Below, piece after piece: positions 1 through 8,065 of a stretch of DNA of 64,000 bases. Position numbers and translations under genes: made by a program. Numbering within the stretch: position 1 is the stretch's first letter; each line of letters begins with the position of its first letter. The DNA is from Gammaproteobacteria bacterium (GTDB taxonomy: Bacteria > Pseudomonadota > Gammaproteobacteria > Burkholderiales > Burkholderiaceae_D). The notes under the pieces are model-generated. The model worked only from the letters and a program-made list of their open reading frames with translations. It ran no database searches and was not told where the DNA came from. The stretch spans positions 1-64,000 of the forward strand of contig CAJCIC010000126.1 of NCBI GenBank assembly GCA_903970185.1, written 5' to 3'.

Positions 1-960
1 ATGAAACCCGCCGATCTCACGCCGCTGTCGGCGCTGCGCATTGCCGAACTCATGGCCGAGGTCGGTTTTCCGCCGGGCGTCGTCAATATCCTGCCTGGAC
101 TCGGAACCGTGGCAGGACAGTACATCGCCGAGCATCCGGGCATTGCCAAGGTCGCATTTACCGGCTCGACGGCTGTCGGTCGCAAGATCGTCATGGCGTC
201 CTCGGGCAACCTCAAGAAAGTTCAGCTCGAGCTCGGGGGCAAAGGCGCCAACATTGTCTTTGCCGACGCAGATCTGCCAGCGGCCGTGGCCGGAAGCGCT
301 TTTGCGATCTTCCACAACCAGGGACAGGCGTGCATTGCCGGTTCGCGGCTGATCCTGCATGAAACGATCGCCGACGAATTTCTGGACCGATTCGTGGCAC
401 TGGCGCGAAGCCTGCGCATTGGCGATCCGCTTGATCCTGCAACCGAGCTCGGACCGCTGACCTCGGTGAATCACCGCGACCGCGTGCTGGCCTATGTCGA
501 CATCGCGCGCAGCCAAGGCGCGCGCGTGTTGTGCGGTGGCTGCGTGCCCGCCAATGCGACGCTGGCCAAGGGCTGCTACATCGAGCCGACGGTGGTGCTC
601 GCCAAGCCCGGTGACCGGGTCGAGCAGGAAGAGGTGTTCGGACCGTTCGTCTCGGTCACGCGCTTTAGCACCGATGAGCAGGCGCTCGCCCTTGCCAATG
701 GCACGGAATACGGCCTTGGCGCGGGCCTTTGGACTCGCGATCTGGCGCGTGCCCACCGCATGGCGCGCGAAATCAAGAGCGGCATGGTCTGGATCAACTG
801 CTACAAGCGGGTCAATCCGGCCTCGCCTTTTGGCGGCGTGGCCAGCTCAGGGTACGGTCGCGAAATGGGCTTCGAGGTCATGCGCGAGTACACCCAGGCC
901 AAGTCGGTGTGGGTCAATGTCGACGCTAACCTTGCGCCCTACTATCCGCGCGCGGCTTGA
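1..960 (+). CDS. Aldehyde dehydrogenase family protein, 5' end outside the window
   Basis: This is the C-terminal two thirds (319 residues) of an NAD(P)-dependent aldehyde dehydrogenase, which oxidises an aldehyde to the acid in the cytoplasm. The general-base Glu lies in LELGGKG (E77 of the visible part) and the nucleophilic Cys in NQGQACIAGSR (C111). Their spacing of 34 residues matches the family. The cofactor segment FTGSTAVG precedes them and the C-terminal NPASPFGG segment is present. The Met at position 1 aligns to the middle of the Rossmann domain, so it is an internal residue and roughly 170 residues lie upstream of the window. It is followed 207 bp later by an ABC importer and a ring-cleavage dioxygenase, which suggests a catabolic role. 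The substrate cannot be read from the sequence. Confidence 0.93.
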   Translation: MKPADLTPLSALRIAELMAEVGFPPGVVNILPGLGTVAGQYIAEHPGIAKVAFTGSTAVGRKIVMASSGNLKKVQLELGGKGANIVFADADLPAAVAGSAFAIFHNQGQACIAGSRLILHETIADEFLDRFVALARSLRIGDPLDPATELGPLTSVNHRDRVLAYVDIARSQGARVLCGGCVPANATLAKGCYIEPTVVLAKPGDRVEQEEVFGPFVSVTRFSTDEQALALANGTEYGLGAGLWTRDLARAHRMAREIKSGMVWINCYKRVNPASPFGGVASSGYGREMGFEVMREYTQAKSVWVNVDANLAPYYPRAA

Positions 961-1167
961 TCGTCATGAGTCGAGCCGACTTCGACGCCATGCTGCCTGC
1001 GCTTCCTATCCGGCGCCAGGGTCTGCAAGAAGGCCTGGCGCAAACGAGACGGCACGACAAGCGCCGCAATGCCCGCCTGCAGGATGTTTTTGAGGGGAAT
1101 CGGCCCCGAAGCTAAAGACCGAGAATGAGCACAACAGCGTTCATAGACCAACGAAAAGGAGGAGCAG

Positions 1168-2469
1168 ATGTCACACAACGAAAACCGGTGCACCCCGCCT
1201 GGGTCCAAGCGCCGCACGGTCCTAAAGACCCTGGGCGCCGCCGGACTGACTGTCGGCGTGGGCAGCGCCGGTCGTGCCTTCGCCCAGAAGGCCCAAACCC
1301 TTCGCATCGGCTACGTCTCACCCCAAACCGGTCCGCTCGCGGCATTTGGCGAGGCCGACAAATTCGTCATTGGCCAGATGCAGGACTTCCTCAAGTCCGG
1401 CCTGAGCGTGGCCGGCAAGCGCTATGCGGTGGAAATCATCGTCAAGGACAGCCGGTCCAACCCCAACAAGGCCGGCGAGGCCGCCGCGGATCTGATCCTG
1501 AAGGACCACGTCGATCTGATGCTGGTGGCCTCGACGCCCGAGACCACCAATCCGGTCTCGGACCAGTGCGAGCTCAACGAAATCCCGTGCATCTCGACCG
1601 TGGCGCCGTGGCAGCCGTGGTTTTTCACGCGCGGCGGCAAGCCCGAGACCGGTTTTAACTGGACCTACCATTTCTTCTGGGGGCTCGAGGATGTGATTGC
1701 CGTCTTCACCAACATGTGGAAGCCAGCGGCCACCAATAAAGATGTCGGCGGCCTGTTTCCCAATGACGGCGACGGCAACGCCTGGGGCGATCCGAAACTG
1801 GGATTCCCAGGGCCCCTGGCCAAGGACGGCTTCAAGCTCACCGATCCGGGTCGCTACCAGGATCTGACCAGCGATTTCAGCGCACAGATCGCGGCCTTCA
1901 AGAAAGCCAACATCGAAATCGTCACCGGCGTGATGATCCCGCCTGACTTCAAGACCTTCTGGACGCAGGCCCAGCAGCAGGCGTTCAGGCCGAAGATCGT
2001 CTCCGTTGGCAAGGCGCTCTTGTTTCCCTCGGCACTCGAGGCAGTCGGCGATTCTGGGGCTGGCCTGTCCACCGAGGTCTGGTGGACCCCGAGCCATCCC
2101 TTCAAATCGTCCCTCACCGGCATGACCTCGCGCGCCTTCGCCAGCCAGTATGAGAAGGACACCGGCAAACAGTGGACGCAACCGCTCGGTTTCGCACACG
2201 CTCTCTTCGAGATCGCCATCGATACGCTCAAGCGCACCAAGGACGTCGCCAACAAGGCCGACATTCGCGATGCGCTGGCTGCGACGCACCTCGATACACT
2301 CGTGGGCACCATCGCCTGGGGCAGCGGTCCAGTCAAGAACGTCGCAAAGACGCCTCTGGTTGGCGGCCAATGGGTCAAGGGCACGAAGTACAAGTACGAT
2401 CTGGTGGTGGTCAATAATCTGACCGCACCCGCCATTCCCACCGGGGGGACACTCAAGCTCATGGCCTAG
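1168..2469 (+). CDS. ABC transporter substrate-binding protein, LIV/aromatic type (LivJ-like)
   Basis: A 433-residue periplasmic binding protein of the type I fold used by branched-chain amino acid, amide and aromatic-acid importers. It starts with a twin-arginine style signal (KRRTVLKTLG followed by a hydrophobic stretch and AFAQKAQ), so export is probably by Tat. The mature part begins LRIGYVSPQTGPLAAFG, typical of the family. The start is fixed by a strong Shine-Dalgarno AAAGGAGGA just upstream. It heads a five-gene transporter operon with two ATPases and two permeases. Clustering with a ring-cleavage dioxygenase suggests an aromatic or heterocyclic ligand rather than leucine; this is inference from context. 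Confidence 0.92.
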   Translation: MSHNENRCTPPGSKRRTVLKTLGAAGLTVGVGSAGRAFAQKAQTLRIGYVSPQTGPLAAFGEADKFVIGQMQDFLKSGLSVAGKRYAVEIIVKDSRSNPNKAGEAAADLILKDHVDLMLVASTPETTNPVSDQCELNEIPCISTVAPWQPWFFTRGGKPETGFNWTYHFFWGLEDVIAVFTNMWKPAATNKDVGGLFPNDGDGNAWGDPKLGFPGPLAKDGFKLTDPGRYQDLTSDFSAQIAAFKKANIEIVTGVMIPPDFKTFWTQAQQQAFRPKIVSVGKALLFPSALEAVGDSGAGLSTEVWWTPSHPFKSSLTGMTSRAFASQYEKDTGKQWTQPLGFAHALFEIAIDTLKRTKDVANKADIRDALAATHLDTLVGTIAWGSGPVKNVAKTPLVGGQWVKGTKYKYDLVVVNNLTAPAIPTGGTLKLMA

Positions 2470-2480
2470 CAAAGGACCTC

Positions 2481-3203
2481 ATGCAGGCGCTACTGTCATT
2501 GCACGATGTCACAAAACGCTATGGCGCCCTGACCGTGACCGACGCCATGTCACTTGACGTGACGTCGGGCACGACCCTGGGCATCCTCGGTCCTAACGGC
2601 GCTGGCAAGACCACGTTGTTTAACCTCATCAGTGGCGATGTACGACCCGACAGCGGCCGCATCCTCCTTGAAGGCCGCGATATCACGAGCACGAGCCCGC
2701 ACCGGCGCTGCCGCCTTGGCGTTGGGCGCTCCTACCAGATCCCGCATCCGTTTGCCGGCATGACGGTGTTTGAAAACCTGCTCGTCGCTGCGACCTTTGG
2801 CGCAGGCAAAAGCGAGAACGATGCCTACGCGCCGTGCCTTGAGATTCTCAGGCAAACCGGCCTTTGGCCACGCGCCAACCAGCGTGCCGGCTCGCTCACG
2901 CTGCTTGACAGAAAGCGCCTTGAACTGGCGCGCGCGCTCGCGACCGAGCCGGTGCTCCTTCTGCTCGACGAGGTGGCAGGCGGCCTGACCCAGCACGAGG
3001 CACTGGAACTGGTTGCCCTGGTCCGCGCAATCAAGACGCGCGGCATGACCATTATCTGGATCGAGCACGTCGTTCACGCACTGCTTGCCGTCGCAGACCG
3101 GCTGATGGTGCTCAATTTTGGCGCCCGTCTTGCCGAAGGCGAGCCCAGCGCAATCATGGCCGATCCCGACGTCAGGCGCGTCTATCTCGGACTGGGCAGC
3201 TAA
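2481..3203 (+). CDS. ABC transporter ATP-binding protein (LivG-like)
   Basis: A 240-residue ATPase of the LIV importer. Walker A is GPNGAGKTT and Walker B is LLLLDEVAGGL. The signature region reads SLTLLDRKRLELARAL, a LivG-type variant of the ABC signature. It starts 11 bp after the binding-protein gene and ends 1 bp before the next ATPase start, so it is translated as part of the same operon. It should couple ATP hydrolysis to substrate movement through the two membrane proteins encoded downstream. Confidence 0.93.
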   Translation: MQALLSLHDVTKRYGALTVTDAMSLDVTSGTTLGILGPNGAGKTTLFNLISGDVRPDSGRILLEGRDITSTSPHRRCRLGVGRSYQIPHPFAGMTVFENLLVAATFGAGKSENDAYAPCLEILRQTGLWPRANQRAGSLTLLDRKRLELARALATEPVLLLLDEVAGGLTQHEALELVALVRAIKTRGMTIIWIEHVVHALLAVADRLMVLNFGARLAEGEPSAIMADPDVRRVYLGLGS

Positions 3204-3204
3204 C

Positions 3205-3906
3205 ATGGCCGAGCTTTTGCGCACGCGCGCGCTAAGCGCCTTCTACGGCGATTTTCAGGCGCTCTTCGGCATCGATTTTTTCATTGAAGAGGCCCAGACG
3301 GTGGCGATCATCGGTGCCAACGGGGCGGGCAAATCGACCTTCCTCAAATGCCTGACGGGCCTGCTTCCCTGCCCGAAGGAGGCCATCACCTGGGACGGGC
3401 GCGCGGTTGGCGGCAACCCCGCGCATCGGCTCGTCGCCGAGGGTATCGCCATGGTGCCAGAGGGCCGGCGCCTCTTTGCCAGCCTCTCGGTCGAGGAGAA
3501 TCTGGTCATCGGCGCGCACACCCGGCGGCACGGCCCGTTTACGCTTGAGCGCGTCTACGCGCTGTTCCCGGCCTTGCGCGAACGCCGGCGCCTTGCCGCG
3601 ACGGCGCTCTCAGGCGGCCAGCAGCAGATGGTGGCGATTGGCCGGGCGCTCATGGCCAATCCGCGCCTTCTCATCTGCGATGAACTCTCGCTCGGCCTGG
3701 CACCGCTTGTCATCGCCGAGATCTATGAGGCGCTGGCGAAGATCACGAGCGAAGGCATGACGTCGATCCTGGTCGAGCAGGATGTCGCGGCGGCACGCGC
3801 GCATTCGCAGCGACTCTACTGTTTTCAGGAGGGACGCGTGGCGCTGACGGGCTCCTCGAGCGAGACCACCATGGAGCAGATTTCGCTGGCCTACTTCGGG
3901 GTCTAG
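3205..3906 (+). CDS. ABC transporter ATP-binding protein (LivF-like)
   Basis: The second ATPase of the importer, 233 residues. Walker A is GANGAGKST, the signature is LSGGQQQMVAIGRAL and Walker B is LLICDELSLGLAP. A longer reading frame opens upstream inside livG, but the ATG at 3205, immediately after the livG stop, gives the usual family N-terminus (MAELLRTRALSAFYGDFQAL). The product works as a heterodimer with the preceding ATPase at the cytoplasmic face of the permeases. Confidence 0.93.
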   Translation: MAELLRTRALSAFYGDFQALFGIDFFIEEAQTVAIIGANGAGKSTFLKCLTGLLPCPKEAITWDGRAVGGNPAHRLVAEGIAMVPEGRRLFASLSVEENLVIGAHTRRHGPFTLERVYALFPALRERRRLAATALSGGQQQMVAIGRALMANPRLLICDELSLGLAPLVIAEIYEALAKITSEGMTSILVEQDVAAARAHSQRLYCFQEGRVALTGSSSETTMEQISLAYFGV

Positions 3907-3908
3907 GC

Positions 3909-4784
3909 GTGGACCTCCTGGGCGCCGCCGATACGATCATCCAGGGTGTCCTCCTGGGCAGCCTCTATGCCCTCTTTGCTCTTGGCCTGTCGCTCATGTT
4001 TGGCGTCATGCGGCTTGTCAATACGGCTCACGGTGACCTGATCATTTTGGCTGGCTTTTGCGGCGTGTTCCTCAACCAGGTCTTTGGCGTTGGCCCATTC
4101 ACGACGATGCTCGCCGTCGTGCCCCTCGCCTTCGCGCTTGGCTATGTCGTGCAGCGCACGGTCCTAAACCGCACGCTGTCGCGCAATCCGCTGCCCTCTT
4201 TGGTCGTGACCTTCGGCATTTCAATTGTCATCCAGAACCTGCTGCTTGAACTCTTCTCCGCCGATACCCGCTCGCTTGCGGCCGGCGGACTCGAAGCCCG
4301 CAGCATCGAGATCGTGCCGGGACTCGCGGTCGGCGTTTTGCCTGTGATCGTTCTTGCCGTCGCGCTCGCGACAAGCGCCGGTTTCCAGTGGCTCTTCGGC
4401 AGAACCCGGCTGGGTCGCGCCTTTCGCGCGACGTCAGACGATGGGGAGGCGGCATCTCTGGTTGGCATCGACAATCATCATGTGTTTGCGCTTGCCACCG
4501 CACTGGCCATCGGGGTTCTTGGTATCGCCGGGATCTTCCAGGCGATGCGCACCACCATTTCGCCAACCGATGGACCCGCCCAGCTGATCTATGCCTTCGA
4601 GTCGGTGATCATCGGTGGCATGGGCTCGTTCTGGGGAACCTTCCTCGGGGGCTTGATCCTCGGCATATCGCAGGCGATCGGCTTTCGTGTCAATCCGGGC
4701 TGGGGGATCCTCGTTGGCCACCTGGTTTTTGTGGCCGTGCTGGTGGTCCGTCCGATGGGCCTCTTTCCCAAAACAGCGGCCTAG
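3909..4784 (+). CDS. ABC transporter permease (LivH-like)
   Basis: A 291-residue integral membrane protein with about eight hydrophobic segments and the LivH-type N-terminus (GVLLGSLYALFALGLSLMFG). The start codon is GTG, 3 bp after the livF stop; no in-frame ATG fits better. The C-terminal segment with GGMGSFWGTFLGG matches the region that contacts the ATPase in this family. It pairs with the next gene to form the membrane channel of the importer. Confidence 0.92.
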   Translation: MDLLGAADTIIQGVLLGSLYALFALGLSLMFGVMRLVNTAHGDLIILAGFCGVFLNQVFGVGPFTTMLAVVPLAFALGYVVQRTVLNRTLSRNPLPSLVVTFGISIVIQNLLLELFSADTRSLAAGGLEARSIEIVPGLAVGVLPVIVLAVALATSAGFQWLFGRTRLGRAFRATSDDGEAASLVGIDNHHVFALATALAIGVLGIAGIFQAMRTTISPTDGPAQLIYAFESVIIGGMGSFWGTFLGGLILGISQAIGFRVNPGWGILVGHLVFVAVLVVRPMGLFPKTAA

Positions 4785-4787
4785 GCG

Positions 4788-5780
4788 ATGGACGAGCACA
4801 ACGCAGCCATCGAACTCGAGACGCGCGCCTCGCGCATCACGCGCGCCATCATCTGGCTGCTCTTTGTCGTCTCGGCGAGCATGCCGTTTTGGGCCGAGTC
4901 AAGTACGCTGCGCCAGTTCAGCGAGTTCGCCTGCCTGTTCCTCATGGCACAGATGTGGAATCTGCTCGGTGGCTATGGCGGACTGGTATCGATCGGCCAG
5001 CAGGCTTACATCGGCATCGGCGCATATGCGCTGATCGCGCTGGGCAATTTCGGCGGCGTCAATCCGTTTTTCTGCGTTGCACTGGCGGGGGTGTGTGCCG
5101 CCCTCGTTGCAATTCCGGTGTCCCAGGTCGTATTTCGCCTGCAAGGCGGCTACTTCGCGATCGGCACATGGGCCATGGCAGAGATATTCAGGCTCCTTGT
5201 GGCGAACCTGTCGGTGCTTGGCGGCGGCTCCGGCACGAGCTTGACTGCCGTGCGCGGCTACTCGAAGTGGGCGCGCGAGTCGGTGACTTTCTGGATCGCC
5301 GTTGCTGTCGTCTTCGGCTCGATTTTTCTGGTGCACCGGGTGTTGCGTTCGCGCTTCGGGCTTGCTCTATCTGCAATCCGTGACAGCGAGCCCGCCTCGG
5401 AAAGCCAGGGCATCGACGTTCGCCGCACCAAGTTTCTCGTCTATCTGATCTCAGCAGCAGGCTTTGGTGTTGCCGGAGCACTGTATTTTCTTTCCATCTT
5501 GCGCGTGTCCCCGGACGCCGCGTTCGGAGTGCAATGGTCGCCGGTCATCATCTTCATGGTCATCATTGGCGGCGTCGGGACCATGGAAGGGCCGCTGATC
5601 GGCGCCATGCTCTACTTCGCCGTCTCAAAGCTTTTGGGTGACTTCGGCACCTGGTACCTGGTCGGGCTTGGCGCGCTCGCGATCGTCGTTACAATCCGAT
5701 TCCCGGGCGGGCTGTGGGGCTTTGTGGCCAGGCGCTTTGGCGTGCGCTGCTTCCCGGTCGAGCGGCGCGTCATCTTTTGA
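4788..5780 (+). CDS. ABC transporter permease (LivM-like)
   Basis: The 330-residue second permease of the importer, strongly hydrophobic. The LivM core motif GGYGGLVSIGQQAYIGIGAY lies near residue 60 and the coupling region (GGVGTMEGPLIGA) near residue 260. The gene begins 3 bp after livH and is the last transporter gene. The dioxygenase follows after 20 bp, so uptake and degradation are probably co-transcribed. Confidence 0.92.
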   Translation: MDEHNAAIELETRASRITRAIIWLLFVVSASMPFWAESSTLRQFSEFACLFLMAQMWNLLGGYGGLVSIGQQAYIGIGAYALIALGNFGGVNPFFCVALAGVCAALVAIPVSQVVFRLQGGYFAIGTWAMAEIFRLLVANLSVLGGGSGTSLTAVRGYSKWARESVTFWIAVAVVFGSIFLVHRVLRSRFGLALSAIRDSEPASESQGIDVRRTKFLVYLISAAGFGVAGALYFLSILRVSPDAAFGVQWSPVIIFMVIIGGVGTMEGPLIGAMLYFAVSKLLGDFGTWYLVGLGALAIVVTIRFPGGLWGFVARRFGVRCFPVERRVIF

Positions 5781-5800
5781 ATGGCATAGGAGAGAAGGTC

Positions 5801-6667
5801 ATGCGAAACCTGAGTGAATCGACGTTGACCGACGCGGTGCTCGCGACGCTCTTGACAAGCCACGACGCGCGCTTTAAGCAGATTGCCGAAAGTCTGGTGC
5901 GTCACCTGCATGATTTCGTGCGTGATGTCGAGCTCACCGAAGACGAGTGGTTCAAGGCCATCCAGTTTCTTACCGCGACCGGACAGAAGTGCGACGACAA
6001 GCGCCAGGAATTCATCCTGCTCTCCGATACGCTTGGCGTCTCGATGCTAGTCGATGCCATCAACCATCGCTTCCCCGAGGGCGCAACCGAAACGACGGTG
6101 TTCGGACCGTTCTACCAAAGCGGAGCGCCAGAACTTGTCAATGGCGCAAATATCGCCACCGGTGTCGTTGGCGAGCCCACCCTCTTTACCGGCCGCGTAC
6201 TCGATCATCGCGGCGAGCCGGTTGCCGGAGCCACCATTGACGTCTGGGCGGTCGATGGCGAAGGCTGGTATGACGTCCAGCTCGCGCACCTTGACGAGAT
6301 GCAAGTGCGGGGCAGGTTTCGCAGCGATGCGGCAGGCCGTTTCTGGTTCTGGACGGTCAAGCCGGTCAGCTATCCCATTCCCACCGACGGGCCGGTCGGG
6401 CCGATGCTGCATGCCATGGGGCGTCATCCCTACCGTCCGGCGCATATCCATTTCATGCTCTCCGCTGCGGGATTTCGCAGCGTCACGACGCACGTGTTTG
6501 TGGCGGGAGACAAGTATCTGGATTCGGATGCGGTCTTCGGTGTCAAGAATTCGCTCATCACCGAGTTCGTGACCAAGCCCGCGGGCACTGCCAAGGACGG
6601 CACGGTCATGGCAACGCCTTACGTTGAAGCCCATTACGATTTCAGGCTGGCGCAGGATCATTCGTGA
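5801..6667 (+). CDS. Intradiol ring-cleavage dioxygenase (catechol/hydroxyquinol 1,2-dioxygenase family)
   Basis: A 288-residue non-haem Fe(III) dioxygenase that opens catechol-type rings between the two hydroxyls to give cis,cis-muconate-type products. The helical dimerisation domain fills residues 1-100 and the beta-sandwich core follows. The four iron ligands are visible: Tyr157 (GEGWYDVQ), Tyr191 (PVSYPIPTDGPVG), His215 and His217 (YRPAHIHF), with family spacing. The start at 5801 follows AGGAGAGAAGG and is preferred over a longer frame that overlaps livM. FGPFYQ and the general similarity recall hydroxyquinol and chlorocatechol enzymes rather than protocatechuate dioxygenase, but the precise substrate is not determined. 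Confidence 0.92.
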   Translation: MRNLSESTLTDAVLATLLTSHDARFKQIAESLVRHLHDFVRDVELTEDEWFKAIQFLTATGQKCDDKRQEFILLSDTLGVSMLVDAINHRFPEGATETTVFGPFYQSGAPELVNGANIATGVVGEPTLFTGRVLDHRGEPVAGATIDVWAVDGEGWYDVQLAHLDEMQVRGRFRSDAAGRFWFWTVKPVSYPIPTDGPVGPMLHAMGRHPYRPAHIHFMLSAAGFRSVTTHVFVAGDKYLDSDAVFGVKNSLITEFVTKPAGTAKDGTVMATPYVEAHYDFRLAQDHS

Positions 6668-6745
6668 TGCGTCGCGCAAATTGCAGCGGCGCCAGGGCGA
6701 TCGTCGCGGCGCTTGGGCAATCGCTAGCACGTCACCTGAAGGACC

Positions 6746-7129
6746 ATGGCACACCCCCATGAGCCGGTGCCAGGGACGCGTCTTGTGGCGCTCACTGAGC
6801 TCGCCAGAAGCGGCACGGCGGAATGCTCTTTCGGCCCCGCACATGATCCGTTTCGGGTTGTGGTATTTCTGAACCAGGGCCGCCTGCGCGCATTCGAGAA
6901 TCGCTGTCCCCACTTCTCGATTCCCCTCAATTACGAGCCAGGCGTGTTCTGGGTTTACGATAATGCGACGCTCATGTGCGCGCATCACAGTGCCATGTTC
7001 CATCTCGAGGATGGACGATGCTTTGACGGACCGTGCCTCGGAGCGAGCCTGAATCGACTGGCGGTAGAAGCGCGCGCTGGTGCAATCTGGTATGCGGGCG
7101 AGGCCGACGACAAACGCGTCCAGCGCTAA
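6746..7129 (+). CDS. Rieske [2Fe-2S] ferredoxin
   Basis: A 127-residue soluble Rieske protein. The cluster ligands are C54 and H56 (RCPHFSIPL) and C78 and H81 (MCAHHSAMF), giving the C-x-H and C-x2-H pattern. It has no signal peptide and no catalytic iron domain, so it is an electron carrier rather than an oxygenase. It would normally feed a ring-hydroxylating oxygenase, but no oxygenase large subunit or reductase lies in the visible part of the cluster. A 78 bp gap separates it from the dioxygenase and the next gene starts 11 bp after it. Confidence 0.9.
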   Translation: MAHPHEPVPGTRLVALTELARSGTAECSFGPAHDPFRVVVFLNQGRLRAFENRCPHFSIPLNYEPGVFWVYDNATLMCAHHSAMFHLEDGRCFDGPCLGASLNRLAVEARAGAIWYAGEADDKRVQR

Positions 7130-7140
7130 GGGAGAGACGT

Positions 7141-8064
7141 ATGAGTGACAGCTTGGGTTGGATTGGCCTTGGAAGAATGGGTGATGCGATGGTCACGCGC
7201 CTGCTCAAGGGTGGCCATCCGGTGATGGTGTGGAACCGCACGCGCGCAAAGGCCGAGCCCCTGGCTGCGCTGGGCGCCACGCTCGCGCAATCGAAGCTTG
7301 AACTGGCACCCTTGGACATCGTCTTCACGATGGTTTCGACCACCGACGACCTGAAGGAGATCCTCTTTGCAGAAGGCGGCCTTCTCACCGGCCCACACAA
7401 GCCGAAGGTGATCGCCGATAGTTCCTCGATCTCGCAGTTAGGCTCAGCCGAAATCCGCGAGCGCCTCGAGGCGATGGGCGTTGACTTCCTGTGCAGCCCT
7501 GTATCGGGCAACGCCAAGGTGGCGAAGGCGGGGAAGCTTTTGGTGGTCTCGTCGGGTCCAAAGGCAGTCTATGAGCGCGTTGACCCCTATCTCCAGGTGA
7601 TGGCGCGCAAGGTGATGTGGGTTGGCGAAGGCGAGCTGTCGCGCATCTGGAAGATCGCCCATAACACCATGTTCGGCGTCATCATTCAGAACCTGTGTGA
7701 AATAACCGTCCTCGCACAAAAGGCCGGCATCCCCCGGCACGTCTTTCTGGAGAGCATCAACGATTCCGTGCTCGGATCGATGTACACGCGCTACAAGACG
7801 CCGGTGCTATGCAACCTGCGCTTTGACCAGGTGACCTTCACGCCGCAACTGCTCTTGAAGGACATGGATCTGGGTATGGCGGCGGCCAAGGCGCTTGGCG
7901 TCGCCATGCCCTCTGCTGCAGCCACACGCGAATCGGTGGCGCGCTTGGTCGGCCGCGGCCAGGAGAATGTTGATTTCGCGGTGCTGCTGCTTGAGACGGC
8001 ACGCGATGCCGGGCTTGAACTGGAAGCGGAGAACGTCGAATTAAGCGACGGCCTCGAGAGCTGA
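7141..8064 (+). CDS. NAD(P)-dependent 3-hydroxyisobutyrate dehydrogenase-like oxidoreductase
   Basis: A 307-residue beta-hydroxyacid dehydrogenase. The N-terminal Rossmann motif is WIGLGRMGDAM and the substrate loop near residue 120 reads SPVSGNAKVAKAG. The catalytic Lys lies in WKIAHNTMFG, the expected helix. The start at 7141 has GGGAGA upstream and is chosen over a longer frame that would overlap the Rieske gene. Relatives include 3-hydroxyisobutyrate, tartronate semialdehyde and 6-phosphogluconate-type dehydrogenases, so the substrate here is open. Its place in the operon suggests a step downstream of ring opening or side-chain removal. Confidence 0.88.
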   Translation: MSDSLGWIGLGRMGDAMVTRLLKGGHPVMVWNRTRAKAEPLAALGATLAQSKLELAPLDIVFTMVSTTDDLKEILFAEGGLLTGPHKPKVIADSSSISQLGSAEIRERLEAMGVDFLCSPVSGNAKVAKAGKLLVVSSGPKAVYERVDPYLQVMARKVMWVGEGELSRIWKIAHNTMFGVIIQNLCEITVLAQKAGIPRHVFLESINDSVLGSMYTRYKTPVLCNLRFDQVTFTPQLLLKDMDLGMAAAKALGVAMPSAAATRESVARLVGRGQENVDFAVLLLETARDAGLELEAENVELSDGLES

Positions 8065-8065
8065 C

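Noticed and set aside
966-1118. Open frame of 50 codons between the aldehyde dehydrogenase and the LivJ-like gene
   Set aside because: No Shine-Dalgarno, arginine-rich composition typical of noncoding GC-rich DNA, and no recognisable motif.
1318-2472. Long minus-strand frame antisense to the binding protein
   Set aside because: It is a codon-bias shadow of a clear periplasmic binding protein.
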